Assembly (NCBI RefSeq): GCF_001653235.2
Contig: NC_035791.1
Span: 2,790,001 to 2,854,000 of the forward strand
Origin: Pochonia chlamydosporia 170
Taxonomy: Eukaryota; Ascomycota; Sordariomycetes; Hypocreales; Clavicipitaceae
Direction of reading: 5' to 3'
Length of the DNA stretch: 64,000 nt
The notes under the pieces are model-generated. The model searched no databases. It was not told where the DNA came from and worked only from the letters and a program-made list of their open reading frames with translations. Shown here piece after piece: positions 22,072 to 34,218 of this stretch; within the stretch, counting starts at the first letter, position 1; every line of letters begins with the position of its first letter. A program made the translations under genes and the position numbers.

Positions 22072-23385
22072 ATGCTCCTCCTCCGCCCACGATGCGCCCT
22101 CCTCCCCCGCACCCTCCATAGCTACACCTCACAACAACAACGAACCCTCCTCACCCTCGCCATCGAATCCTCGTGCGACGACACCGCCGTCGCCATCCTC
22201 ACTCACTGCCCACCGTCCACACAGCTCCTCTTCAATGAGCGCATATCCTCCGACAACCGCGCCTTCAAGGGCGTCCACCCCGTAATAACCGTCCAAGGAC
22301 ACAACTCGTCCCTTGCGCCGCTAGTTCAAAAGGCCCTGCAGCACCTTCCCGACGCTTCAACCTCTTCACCTACCATTCGCATCCCAACACGGCATGGATC
22401 GCTTCTCAAGCAACGACCCGACTTTGTCTCCGTAACAAGAGGACCTGGTATAATGGCCAATCTAGCAGTGGGATTAAACATGGCCAAGGGTCTAGCTGTA
22501 GCGTGGGATGTTCCCCTCGTAGGCGTTCACCACATGCAGGCTCATGCTCTGACGCCGCGGCTCGTTCGAGCACTGAACCAACGTCCCGGCCCTGAGTTTC
22601 CATTCCTCTCGCTCCTCGTGTCAGGGGGCCATACCCAACTCGTCCACTCGACAGCATTGACGAAGCACCAAATAGTCGCTACGACGGGGGACATCGCCAT
22701 CGGTAACCTCCTCGACCAGACGGCACGGGTGATTCTCCCGCCTGAAATCCTCGACGCCAGCCCAGACGTCATGTACGGACGGCTCCTCGAATCATTCGCC
22801 TTCCCCACCGAAGACTACTCCTTCTTCGAACCAGCTGCATCTCGCTCCGACGAGATTACCCCCCTCCCAACAGGCTACGAGTGGACCATCCCTCTCCCCT
22901 TCCGTAATACTCGCCGGCTCGCATATTCCTTCTCCAGCATCCACACGCACGTCCATCGGATAGCGGCCGCCAATCCCACCATGTGTGTTGACCAGCGCCG
23001 CTCTCTAGCACGACACACCATGCGTGCTGCGTTTCAGCACCTCTGCTCACGCCTCATTCTCGCCTTGGAAGATAGACCGGAGCTACGACCCGCTGCGCAG
23101 ACGATAGTTGTGGCCGGGGGCGTCGCATCAAATAAGTTCCTCATGCATGTTTTGAGGGAAACGCTGCGGGTGAGGGGTTATCCGGACGTGGAGATCGTTG
23201 TGCCGCCCGTCAAGTTTTGCACGGATAATGCGGCCATGATTGCGTGGACGGGCATGGAGATGTTTGAACGGGGGTGGTGTTCGGATTTGGGTATCTTGCC
23301 TGTGGGGAAGTGGCCAATGGGGATGGAGGGTGGTGATGGAGATGGGATCTTGGGCGTTGGGGGGTGGTTGAGGCGGCAGAAGTAG
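22072..23385 (+). CDS. QRI7: tRNA N6-adenosine threonylcarbamoyltransferase, mitochondrial (Qri7/OSGEPL1)
   Basis: A single-exon gene for 437 residues. The product transfers threonylcarbamoyl from TC-AMP to A37 of ANN-decoding tRNAs in mitochondria. The first 24 residues are Arg/Leu-rich without acids (MLLLRPRCALLPRTLHSY), a typical mitochondrial presequence, which separates it from cytosolic Kae1. The ASKHA fold begins with LTLAIESSCDDTAVAIL (residues about 28-44). The metal-binding histidines are in HHMQAH (H154, H158) and the third ligand is D385 in FCTDNAAMIAW. SGGHTQLV, GDIAIGNLLDQTAR and VAGGVASNKFL are further Kae1/Qri7/TsaD blocks. All ligand residues are intact and the length is normal for the family. 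The old name of the family is glycoprotease M22, which is misleading. It ends 288 bp before the convergent proteasome gene. Confidence 0.93.
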   Translation: MLLLRPRCALLPRTLHSYTSQQQRTLLTLAIESSCDDTAVAILTHCPPSTQLLFNERISSDNRAFKGVHPVITVQGHNSSLAPLVQKALQHLPDASTSSPTIRIPTRHGSLLKQRPDFVSVTRGPGIMANLAVGLNMAKGLAVAWDVPLVGVHHMQAHALTPRLVRALNQRPGPEFPFLSLLVSGGHTQLVHSTALTKHQIVATTGDIAIGNLLDQTARVILPPEILDASPDVMYGRLLESFAFPTEDYSFFEPAASRSDEITPLPTGYEWTIPLPFRNTRRLAYSFSSIHTHVHRIAAANPTMCVDQRRSLARHTMRAAFQHLCSRLILALEDRPELRPAAQTIVVAGGVASNKFLMHVLRETLRVRGYPDVEIVVPPVKFCTDNAAMIAWTGMEMFERGWCSDLGILPVGKWPMGMEGGDGDGILGVGGWLRRQK

Positions 23386-23673
23386 TGGTTTGGTGTATTT
23401 TGTATGATATGTGTGTATTAGATGTAGATATGAGCTGGACTCTGGTGTATGACTATGTAGACAAGAAATGTAACATTAGATCAGGTGTTACGTGGCTGGG
23501 AATTTATCAAGATAGATGGTGGCATTCAAATGCAGTCAGGGACCATGGCGGAATTAATAAAAACGCAATAAATAGTCTTGTTTATCTTGTTGTTGTACAA
23601 GTTACATCGCCAGCAATGCCAGCTACAACTCCACTCCCGATTCCAAGATTTCTCTACCCACTTACTCACTTAT

Positions 23674-24622
23674 CTAGTCCAACTCGCTCGTGACATTAGT
23701 AAACTCCCCCTTCTCCAACTTGGTCTTCCAGAAAACAGGGTTCGTATCCGTGAAGCCATGCTTCACCCAGCCCTCCTCCTTAACATGGTACAAGTTGATA
23801 AAGCCACCAGAGTAAGCATCACGATGCGTAGCCGCCAAGATACTTCGTCTACCCAGCTCCAGCGCATCCTCAACACTCAAATCATAGTCGTACTCGGCGT
23901 CCAGCACGCCATACGCAAAAGTCTGACCAGAACCAACGCAGAACAAGTTTCCGCTGAGTCGCGTGCCGTCGCTGTCGACGTAGTACAGCGCAGGTCCCTC
24001 CTCCTTGGTCACGCCAGCACACATGGTGCCCATGCTGAGACCCATGCCCTTGTAGCTGTAGACCAGGTTGGCGAGAATCTTGCTGGCGGCGGCGACGCTG
24101 ATGCGGCGCTTGTGTCGGAGCTCGTGGAGGCGGCACTGCATGCCGAGCCAGGCAAGCCAGTACTGGCAGTCGGCGGCACCGCCGGCCATGGTGCCCAGCA
24201 GAACGCTGTTGATCTCAATGACCTTCTTGACCGTCTGGGAGGCGATCCAGTTGCCGGCCGTGGCTCGGGAGTCGGTAGCGACGATGATGCCGCCCTGGAA
24301 ACGGAAGGCGAGGGTTGTCGTGCCGTGGGCGATCTTGATGGGGCAGTCGGGGTTTGCTCGGTCATCCGTGGCAGCTCGAAGCCAAGATGATGGCTGCAAA
24401 AAATGGTCAGTTTATGATAGTTTCGCAGATTTCTCTTGAGGAACAAGCTGCAGCTTTAATTCTGGCAGCTTCTCGCGTGAGTTGACGAACCTGAGAAATG
24501 GGAGGCATGGCAAACTTGGTGGTCAAGGACGATGTGGCATCCATCATCTCTTGAGCCTCGTTCTCAAAGGGCTCATTTTGCTCGAACGCCGGCCGGCTGT
24601 ACCTAGCTACAAGAGTATCCAT
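23674..24622 (-). CDS. PRE2: 20S proteasome subunit beta-5 (chymotrypsin-like active site)
   Basis: A two-exon gene (24622-24491 and 24393-23674) for 283 residues. The precursor has a 68-residue propeptide ending IKIAHG, after which autocleavage exposes the catalytic threonine (T69, Thr1 of the mature chain [11 protein letters not shown]). With mature numbering D17 (VATDSRAT) and K33 (VKK), both needed for catalysis, are present. M45, A49 and C52 in [15 protein letters not shown] are the usual S1-pocket residues of the chymotrypsin-like beta5 site. GMGLSMGTM and [12 protein letters not shown] follow as in Pre2/PSMB5. The intron is in the propeptide and uses an uncommon donor GTTCGT with a normal TTTTTTGCAG acceptor. 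The join is phase 0 and gives PPISQ-PSSWLR. The protein acts in the 20S core of the 26S proteasome in cytosol and nucleus. Confidence 0.95.
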
Positions 24623-25658
24623 CGTAGCTACAGAGAGATGAAGGTCGAGAGCGGTTTCGGGTAGCAGGAGGGCTTCGTTTTGCCCGCTTCGGCGTCGCTG
24701 GCAGACCTCAGGTAGAGCCACCAAATGTCAAATTAGCAGTCAGAAAAGCTCGTGGTGCGAATATTCGTGAGGAGAATTGATGGATTCGTGACAGATTGAT
24801 GGTGTAGATGGCCGCAGGATGGAGACGTGCGTTGACTGTGCCTGTTGAGTTCAACGTCGGGAGGTCAGGCAGCTTCCGTCTCGCGCGTCACCACAAGAGC
24901 ACTGCAGAGCTTCCTTGGAGTGAGCAACTAGCCAATCAGCGTTGAGTCTGAGGCGCAGGTACCTGCATGGTCCGATTACATAAGACAACAGCCCGAGATG
25001 GATGTTGGTGCCTTGTGGCCTGACATGTGTACAGTGGTCGACCATAACCAGCTTCCGATACCTTTGCTCTGACTCCATACAAACATGCAGGTACTTGAGA
25101 CCCATGTTCTGATCAAATCCGTTTTAAATACCTAGGTACCTGGCCTTGTCTAAGACAAAATCTCAAGCCTCTGACTTTGTTTGTCGCTGGAGCTCGCAAA
25201 ATGTACTTGGCTTATGTGAATTCATAATTAAGAAAGACTATTCAACTAGGATATCAAACCGAACAATACCATTTTCCTTTCCTGCCTCCCCTTCCATGGT
25301 TACGACGGGAATATCAGACCCCCTCTTTTGCCCTTTCGCTCTCGAACTCAAGGTATAAGTGTCCTTAGAGATGAAGAATATTGATAAAGAAAAAGGCTGA
25401 AGAAGAACAAGGCGTAACAAGGAAAAGAAGCAAACCAAGGGACCGTTTTTTTCACAAAGTGAAACCAATAAAAACTTGGAAAAAAAAATAAAGCAATTAA
25501 GAAATGCTCGCCACCACAAACATAATAATTCCAGCCGTAAAATACTGTTAGACACTGCTTCGTAATATGTTCCTATCCAGAATAGTATACGCAGATCCTT
25601 ATTTTATACCCATACGAAGGGAAGCTCAGAAAGACACCTAAAAGACTGCAGCCCCAAC
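24623..25658. other. Intergenic between two minus-strand genes
   Basis: About 1 kb containing the PRE2 promoter and the tricalbin 3' UTR. The part at 25370-25560 is very A-rich on the plus strand. I see no PACE-like proteasome element (GGTGGCAAA) and no credible ORF. Confidence 0.45.
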
Positions 25659-28600
25659 CTAAGGGTTAGGTGTTGTTTCCCGGCTGCCTCGGGGCTCACG
25701 TTTGCTTAAGAAACTGCGCCGCAGGTGAGATTTTGGTGTATCGGGTGCGTCCATCTCCGCAGGTTGGAAGCTGCTCTTGAGCGTGACTGTACCATCGCCC
25801 ACAGTAAGTTCCTTTGCGGCATTAGATCCGCTCTCGTCCACAAAGTAGATGTGCTCTCCAAGTTCGTCACTGCTACCGATGAAGTGATCTCCCTTGGCTT
25901 CAATCTTGAATTGCGCATCGGCATTGCAGGAGACCTTGAACGTCTCCTCAAAGTTCCATTTTCCATTCGACGCCTTGAAGTGCTTGGTTTTGCCAACGAT
26001 CTTCTCCTTTGGTGAAAGCATAGACACCAAAATGAAAAGATCTGTTGACAAAGGATAGCCTGAAGCACCCACAATCGTAAAGGTAGCTGTACCCTTGGGG
26101 CCGCCACCCGCCGCAGTACTATGGATCGAAGTGGCAACGCTCTTCGTTCGGGTGTGGCTGGGGGAGCTTGTCTGCGATGTGGTTATATTCTGAGAAGCAT
26201 CTGGGGACTCGGAAAGACCAGTGGCTTTTCTCAAGCCAGGCTCCCCCCCGGGGCCGCCTTCGCTTGGCGTGGTAGTGACAATCGGGATGTCTGGATGCTC
26301 TGGCACGGTTCCGTTTTCTTTCTCCTTCTTTCCGCCAAGGATGCCTCGCTTCAAGAAGGACGCGCCTCTCCCAACGCCGTGGCCGACAACACCAGCGACA
26401 GCGGCACCTCCCTTGATGGGAGCTCCAGCAACGCCAGTAACAATTCTGGTGGGGGCTCCCAGACCGGAGAAGGTAGATGTCCCATGGATACTCCTTGTGA
26501 CGTAATCTGGCCGGAATAGTAATCGTAGGCGAACGGTTCCCGACTTTCCATCGAGCATATACCTAGATTCACTGGCTTTGAACGGCTCTAAAGAGTCCAG
26601 GTTGATTACAGCCCCCCCCAAGAAGTCTGGCTTGTCGGCGAAATCATAGTCATACACGTTGACATTGAACTTGGCTGCTGTTCGCGAGGGCACCGCAATT
26701 TCAAAGTACTCATTCCAAGTCGGGCTGAGTGTCTTCTTGATGACTTTCGTCTTGTACACCTCTTCGCCATTGAGCTCAAACTTGCAGTAGGGATCGCTCT
26801 TTCCGTTTCGATCGGCTGATGGCAGCTCTGCAGCATCCAGGACGTCCACACGAAGTTTACCCATGTTGTTGATGCTCTCGCTGGCATCTAGCTCCATCTT
26901 GATTGGGATGTACTTGAGGCTGACCTTGACCCAGCCGCCTTTGCCTTCATCGGTTCGGAGTTTGAGCATTGTTGGGTTGTTCTAAAATGCAATGTTAGTT
27001 TTCTTGAGCCAATTGCCACAGGGCAGTTTGTATGGCTTTAAATTTCTCTCGCTCACCACACTTACCAAGCACTGTTTGAGCGTTTCCATAGTGTTTCCAG
27101 TAAGCTGTGCCAAAGTCTGGTCCTTGTCGTCACCCTTCTTGCGAGCCTTCAAGGTGAGGCGTGAGAAGTCGAGTTCACGGATAACGCAGTCGCCAATTTC
27201 ATCAAACTTGTGTGTCCTGGTTGGCGCAGTTGATGAAATGTAAGAGGGATAGGCCATGTCGTCTACCCAGATTTCGAGACGGCTATTGTTGTCAGGCAAT
27301 TCAGCTTCCAGGAGACGGAAGATGAGGAGACCGCTTTCATGCTTGAGAAGCTCTTCAGGGCTGAGACGAATCTTTGGGGGACCAGTACTCTCCGCCGACG
27401 GCCGGCCCGCGGTTTCAGAGTCGGTCTTGTCGCTGCTTCCGTTGGATTTACTCTTCTCTGAACTCGGTCGTGGTTTGTCCAAGCTGGCCCTAAACTTGCC
27501 AGCGTTGGAGTTGCGATCAACGGACGGCCGCGGCGTTTCTCCAGATTTGTCCCCAGACTTGTCGTCAGCAACTTTGCCATTAGCCATCTCGGATTTCTGT
27601 GCTTCCTCGGCCTCCTCCTCCTCTTCTTCAGGATCCGCAACGTTGAGACAGGGATAGAAAGCCGCTGTGTATGTAAGTGTACCCTTGACGATGCCCTTGC
27701 CGTGTAATCGCAGCCCTTCGTTGCGAAGTGTCTTCTTGTCGTGAACCATGTATTCACCATTCTCCTCTTGGTGAACAAAGTCACCAGCAAAGAGTTCCAC
27801 TAAGCCAAGGCTGCGGTCCTTGCCCATCTTCTCTGCATCCATCACTTCCAGAGTGAGCCGGTCGCGAGGCGAATGGATAGGGACGTAGAGAACCTCGTCC
27901 CACTCGGGGTTTAGGTCGTTTCTGAACGTCACAGTTCTTGCCTTGTCAATACCCGAGAGTAAAACACGAACATATGGGTCTGATTTGCCAAATGACTCAA
28001 AGTTTCTTAAATCGGTAGCCTTTTGGAAGTGCATTCGCATGACACCAATGGGGGTTGAGTAACCACCCGTGCCAATGACGCCTGAGATGGCAACTGGGCG
28101 CCACTGAGCCATCATTTTCACACGGCCAGATTGTGTTCCGGACAGCTGATACCATTCTTTGCCTTGTGCCATACACTCCAGCATTTCATCGAGTTTGATC
28201 TGGTACTTTCCAAGGTCAGGATCACTAATGAGACCCCGATCATCCTTGATAGTGACGCCCAGCTTAGCCTTGCGTCGGTCCGTGATGAGAATTTCCTTGG
28301 AGCCATTGTCCCAAATGGGGTTATTGGTGCGTTTGAGTATCTTCGTTCGATGAACAGTCTTTCCATTGAGGAACAAGGCTGCGTATGGGTTAAGAAGACC
28401 GACCAAGCTCTTGGTACCGTCCAAATCCTTAGCTTGCTCAACAGTGAAACGGAGAATGCCTTGGTTAGACTCTGGGGGCGGCTCGACCTTTCCATCAGGC
28501 AGAGTCTGACTTTCAAGGACTGGGAAGAATCGCAGATCGCATGAGACGACACCGCGAGCTTTCCCGTCACCAATGACTTCAAGTCGCTCATTCTCATGAA

Positions 28601-30440
28601 CATTGAGTTCTTCAAGATCTTCCAGGCGGAATGTGGCAACACCAAGTTCTTTGGACTTTCTGAAGTCGTTCTTGTCAAATACCTGGATATCGAGTGTGTC
28701 ATTAAAGGATGTAACAATGAGATAGTGAGTCTCATTCCATCTTGGGTTCGCATTGTCCTCAATAGTCTTTGTTCGAGCAAGTTCCTGCCGACGACTGAAG
28801 CTGATGGAAGCATATGGATCCACTGTTCCGGCGAAATTGTCGGTATTCTTGAGGCCCTGTGCGCCATGCAAGGTGAGGGCGAGAACACCCACAGCTTGAT
28901 CAACCGGTGTACCCGCAAGCATCTTTGCAATCTCGATAGGGAAGACGTTGGGTGAATACATCATTGGTGCCAAATTACCATGAATCTGTTCCAGGATGAA
29001 GCTCTCAAGTCCAGGGATGAAGTTGATATCGAAACCGAAGCTGTCACCACCAAGAGGTTTGCAAACGTAATCAATCGTCGGGCGTTCGAGGAAACACATT
29101 TCGACTCTGTCCACATGCGGGAATGGAATCTGGAGCTTGATCTTGAGTCGCATGAGGCCAGAAAAGGACATGTCTTCAACGATAACGTCTAGACCCTTGC
29201 TGATCATGGCCTTGCCGATTCTTATTTCGAGCACGACCTTGGGATTGATCTTGTTCTTAACCTGACGAGCCGTCATATCGGCGGTGTCATTGGGAGTAAA
29301 GCTGAATTTCCAATCCATGATGACGATGTCGTCCTCGGTCTTGGGGTACGTTTTGACATGCTCCATGCGGGGAGGCTTAGAGCCGAGGGTGAAGGTCTTG
29401 AGCTTCAAGCTGTCGAGGAAAGCTGGGGTCGCAGAGCTGAGAACTTGATCAACGGAGTTGACAATGGTTTGTGCCAGGACGGGCTGGTAGATGGGCCAGA
29501 ACTTGACCATGAAAGAGTTGATCCACTCCAGCGACTCGTGATCGTTCTCCAGTTTCTTTATGGCAAGTTCTCGGGTGATGTCATCGCGGAAGTTGCGGCG
29601 GACTCGTCGCAGCGAGGTTCGGTAGTATGTTGCGCAGATAGCCATAATAATCATAACCCAAGCCAGACCACCACCAAAAACAGCGACAAGCCACGAGGAA
29701 ATACAAGCGAAGATAATCAGTGCGGTGTTGTGGTACCAGTCTGCATAAGTTCGTGGGAGGTTAGTAAGAATGGTTGTTTGCGCGCGGTAATAGAAGCTCT
29801 TGATGTTGAGCGCGTACCTCCATAAAGGCTGTGTGGTAGTCTTCCCTCCAGCCAAGTTGAATGATCCAGGAGACTCTCCGAGTTAATCGCGCCGTCACCC
29901 CATCCAAATTTTGGAGCCCAACCGGTGCGGGAATACGGAGCTTCTTGGGAACCGGGATCCATGCCCGTCACGTCCTGGTTACCATCCGCATCTTTGGCGA
30001 CGTCAAGAACACCAGCTGTGCCAACGTCGGGCAATTCTTCGTCAGGTCCAGTACCATCGTCGACATCCGTGATGATTGCAGCACCTTTGGGACGTCTGCT
30101 TCTTTGAAGTTCTGGGGGGATGGCCTGTGCATGTGAGAAAGAAGAGAGTGCTGGTCAGCAGGAGGCCCATCAGGAGAGAGGATGTTTCGGACGTGATTTC
30201 GCGACAATCGACTGTGCGACCGCGGGGATGCTTTAGGGACAAAGGTGAAAAGCTTACAGCCTGAGCTTGAGCTCGTTTCTGCTCCGGAGTCGCATCTGGA
30301 TCGAATTTAAATGCAGGAATGCCAGCGTTCCTGGACTGCTCGACCATCTCCTTCTCGGCATCATCAGCACTTATCATGTTCTCTTCGGCGGCCTCAATAG
30401 CGCCCTCCTGCTTGAGCTCGCGCTCCTGCAAGGCGGACAT
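25659..30440 (-). CDS. Tricalbin (ER-plasma membrane tether with SMP and multiple C2 domains)
   Basis: A four-exon gene (30440-30258, 30124-29818, 29740-27066, 26981-25659) for 1495 residues; every join keeps frame. The order is: cytosolic N-terminal segment to about 165; hydrophobic hairpin about 168-201 (ALIIFACISSWLVAVF, then LAWVMIIMAICA) for ER anchoring; SMP lipid-transfer domain about 230-440 (ESLEWINSFMVKFWPIYQPV at its start, FIPGLESFILEQIHGNLAP near its end); then at least four C2 domains beginning near VGVLALTLHGAQGLKN, GILRFTVEQAKDLDG, GVMRMHFQKATDLRNF and GKLRVDVLDAAELPSADRNG, plus a C2-like C-terminal module. Ca-binding Asp pairs (KSDPYVRV, KSDPYCKF, YDYDFADKPDF) are visible in some C2 units. 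An acidic linker (DPEEEEEEAEEAQ) and a Ser/Lys-rich linker lie between C2 units. Tricalbins bridge cortical ER to the plasma membrane and move lipids; length matches yeast Tcb1-3 plus extensions. Confidence 0.92.
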
Positions 30441-31173
30441 CTTGCCAGCTACAGGCGCAAAGCCAGGAAAACTAGAAACAAAACTTGGTAGCCAATGTTG
30501 CGGGGCCCAATTGGGAGGAGATTGTCGAGTAGAAGGGTATACGAAGCTCGCGAAGTTGGGCGACTAGAAGAACCAAACTATTAGCAGGGAGGACGGCAAA
30601 GCTGGTCGAAGTGATGACGTGGGGTCTGATCTGGTGCCATAGCTGGCACAGGCTGGCCAAAGTGGGAGCCCAGCGCAAGTGGGCAGCAGCTTGAGACTGA
30701 CTGGAGCTCGTTGATCTAGACCAGCACTGAAAAGCAGTCTGGTCCTGGCTGACCCACGGCATTATCCCTGTGCGGACGGTTGCGGATACGTACCTTGTCA
30801 AGGACAGGTGTTTGCGGCGTCGAGCCACGACAATGGCAAGGAAACTGAAGCTTCGCAACGAGGTTCGACGGTAGGTACAAGCGACAGGAGGGAAGGTATG
30901 AATAGTCGGAGGCGGGAATAAAAAAGGATGAAAAAGACAGAAAAAAAGTAAAAAAAAAAAGAGAGGCGTGCCAGTGGGAACTGGGCTGTCGTGGGATGAG
31001 GAGTCGCCCAGTACTCTGGGCAATCAGCTTTAGCACGGAGGACTCCAACTAGTTTGCTGTTGAGAGCTGTCTGGTGGCTGGACCAGCCACTCGAGCTGCT
31101 TCGATGCGAGCAAAAACGCTAGCTTGCTTTTGGCGATGCAGGCGGCGGGAGGCAGCGATATGATGGAATGAGT

Positions 31174-31205
31174 TGGATGGATGGATGGATGGATGGAGGG
31201 AGGGA
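31174..31205. repeat. TGGA microsatellite
   Basis: Six exact TGGA units (31174-31197) followed by two GGGA units. The same tetranucleotide, partly in inverted form, recurs at 48537-48564. Confidence 0.9.
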
Positions 31206-31671
31206 GGGTGTGGGATAAGAAGTAAAGATAGTGGAGCTGTTTATACAGTAACCGTGGATGATTCAAAATGAGCATGAGCATCAGAAATAATAGAAACGAT
31301 CTTGTAGCACTGTAGAGAAGGGGTGAGCAAAAGCAGCTCGACTTTTGGAGATGCAAAAGCAAGCGAGCGGCAGCCGGCGTCTACAGAATACAGCAGAGCA
31401 AGGCAAGGCAGGGGAAAAAGTGAAGGGACATGGAATATTCAGAGTGAGTGGATCGGCACAGCTGGAGCTGGAGCTGTTTGGAGGCGGGTGCATGTGGATT
31501 CAAGGTTTCAATGTTGATACCGAAGCTCAAGTGGCTCCCGGACGATCGGGTTGGGAGGAGCTAATCCAAGAACCAGCCAAGCCAGCTCAAAACTTCAGGA
31601 GGTACGTACTGTACCTTGTGTTCTGTACTCCGCAAATTCCGTGCGTGCTCCAGTCTGGTGCCTGGTACTTG

Positions 31672-31694
31672 CCTTCAATGTTCACCATTGAAGG
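31672..31694. repeat. Perfect 9-bp inverted repeat around TTCAATG
   Basis: CCTTCAATG, 5-nt spacer TTCAC, CATTGAAGG. The left arm overlaps the recurring word TTCAATGTT. It is not followed by a T-run, and in this eukaryotic setting a terminator role is not implied. Confidence 0.85.
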
Positions 31695-32582
31695 TCGTCA
31701 ACTTGGCTCGTACAACACGGAGTACATTGACGACGACTCCGTGCATTGGAACCCTGACCACCTGCAACTCCAAACAGACTCTTATGGCGCATCCGCCAGT
31801 CTTGCAAATTCACCCAGAACCTAAAAGTTGGCACCAGGCCATGTCTCACATGCTGGTCATGGCCAACTTTCAATGTTCACCGTTCCATGCAAGACCCCAA
31901 TGGGACTTTTCTCTTTATTGTAAGGCACCAGACCGGACCAGACGTCGAGTTTGATCAACGGCCAAGCCGCCAACCGCCCCAGTTGCAATCTCCAGTGCCG
32001 CCAACACCAGAAACAATCAGCCCAAACTCTTCAATGTTCCCATGCGGGCGGGTCTTTGGCTAGCTTTGCAATATCGGCCATTGCGAACGCTAACAACAGC
32101 TCCAGTTCGTCGCGGCGGCCATCCCTCACCATGTCCATGTTCCATGTCCCCTACATGCTACAATCCGACGTCCACGATTGCGGTTCACGGCAATGCCCAG
32201 GAACGCCTGGACCTCGATGGCCCCGGTTCTGCTGAACAACGACGTAATGATGCCCCATCGCCAACAGGCTTCCCTTGTCAGCTTCCCCATTCTGCCCAGG
32301 TTGGCCATAGTAGGTTGGAGCGGCGCATGCGGGAACGGTGCGGCTGGTTGGCTGACGGTGGTGCTGTGGAGCAGCCAAGTGGCGCTTGCCGCACGCAGTC
32401 CAGCTGGAATCTGATTTCTGTCAAGTTTCTGTCAAGTCTGGTCTGGTGTGATGTTCCCAACCCAGCATGGCAACCCAGGAGTCCAGGGCCAGACCAACGG
32501 ATTGCCAGGTTGGATGCGGATGCTGTTTTAGTTTTTGATTGCTGGTCCGACAAGACTGGACATGGACGGAACTGGAGTCTGT

Positions 32583-32600
32583 CTGGTCTGATTAGACCAG
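32583..32600. repeat. 7-bp inverted repeat built from the CTGGTCT word
   Basis: CTGGTCT, 4-nt spacer GATT, AGACCAG. It lies in a stretch with several more CCAGAC/GTCTGG copies on both strands. Confidence 0.85.
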
Positions 32601-34218
32601 CACCAGATGGGACGGGGCCGAATAAGCGAAGCTCACGCCCGTCAAGCATCAAGATCAATCAATGCTCAAGCTGGGCATCAGCAGTTTCCAGCGTTTCTGG
32701 TTAACCAGACCTGACCCTACGTACGACACTCTGTGATGGACCATCTGGTGTTTCTACACCGCGCAAACACGACTTAGAGCACTGACATCCAACATCTTGG
32801 CCCCGAATACTCGACCCTTCTACATCGGTCAGTCCATTTGGCATGCTCATCCCATCTTTACACAGTCAGCCACTTAGTACTGCTCCCTGCCCGAAATGGA
32901 GTCACTCGTTGATCAATCCGCCCGCATCACTCCGAGCACATGCGTGCCACAACGTCTCGTCTAACCCGCCGTCTGCGCAAATCACTCGATTTCTTGGCCA
33001 TGTACGAGATTTCAACACATATGGAGCCGACACATGGACATCACGAATCGCTTGAATAGCATTATGACGAGTATCCTGTGTTCACTATCTATTTTGCCGC
33101 GCCGCAGGACCCTTGGCAGTCTGAACTCAGCATTATCAAAGACGTAGACGATTTGCAAGTGAGCAAGGTCTACTCCGTACTCCATGAAAGGCCCTTCCGA
33201 GATCGAACTGCAGTTAGGCTCTTCACAAAGAATATCAATCCATAACCAGCTGAACATTTTCGCAGATGTTCTGCTGTTCGTGGAGTCTTCCTCACGGAAC
33301 AAACCCTACTTCACATCCCGGCATTCCCACCATAATATTGCGTCAGGCAGTAGTCCCCATCGCTGAGTCCCTGGTCCCCCCCGACAGAACGGATCTCTGT
33401 AGCGTCGCATGCCCTGTCGCCATGCCCAAATCCCGTAGCTAGCGTCCTGATCTTAGGCGACGTGAGGCCCCACTGTGACGATGTTGTGCCGATCTTTATG
33501 TTACCAGCCACTGTGAGCTGGCCTGATCCAGGTGCTTGGGTTTGTGAGAGCCATTTGGTGCGAGGTGGTGTTGTATTGTAGATTGCCGAGCATGGCCACG
33601 CCTACGACCATGTCATGCTCGTACGGAATGACAAGATACGCAGGGAGTACACCGAACAGCGACCAAGACTCGACTTCTGGAACCAAGAGTACGTCCACAA
33701 ACTCTCGCACAAAGTGATCTGTTATGGTGCACTGGTAGTAGAAACATTCTACTAGATTACAGTATGTGCGGCGTTTAGACACATCTCTGAGCTGGCAAGT
33801 TGTGCACACATGGTGACAGAACAACTTACACTTAGGCCAGGTACTGGGCTTTGGCAAAGTTTTTAAAAATGCCGTCTTATTGTACAACTGGGCACGACGA
33901 GATAATGTCGAAATGCAACCGTTCAAATTTTGAGATGTAGTTCCCACTCTCAGCTCTAAATCGTTCAATCTCGCTCATCACCATATTTATTCCCGCCATG
34001 AAGCCCTCCCAACGCCTAGCCTTGAAGGCCCAATTATACCACCCAAGGTATATGAAAATGAGAGGAGCCAGTGACCTTATTACCGATCGCTAAAAATGAA
34101 CGCCAGCAACTAAGTGACGATAACCAGCAATACTCCGCAAACCCATGAAAGAAAAATGCTTCTTTCGGCAAGCAAAAGCTACCGAGTGGCGTTGCAAATG
34201 CAAAAAAAAAGGAGAAAT

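Larger units (their letters stand above)
30441..34218. other. 3.8-kb gene-poor region rich in short repeats
   Basis: Upstream side of the tricalbin gene and downstream side of the FYVE/RING gene. No credible gene. It holds a TGGA microsatellite, inverted repeats at 31672-31694 and 32583-32600, four TTCAATGTT words, and at least four sites with CCAGAC/GTCTGG. A TACTCCGTAC word is at 33171-33180. No transposase-like frame is seen. Confidence 0.5.

Noticed and set aside
26121..26519. Plus-strand ORFs inside the tricalbin and other genes (for example 4591-4830, 20163-20672, 28118-28930, 35740-36183)
   Set aside because: Antisense or frame-shifted shadows of well-supported coding exons.
32583..32600. 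Hairpin read as a bacterial-type terminator
   Set aside because: Eukaryotic context, no T-run, and the arms are simply the dispersed CTGGTCT word in both orientations.
33501..33968. Minus-strand ORF of 155 codons
   Set aside because: Mixed low-quality sequence with no motif and no splice partners that extend it.
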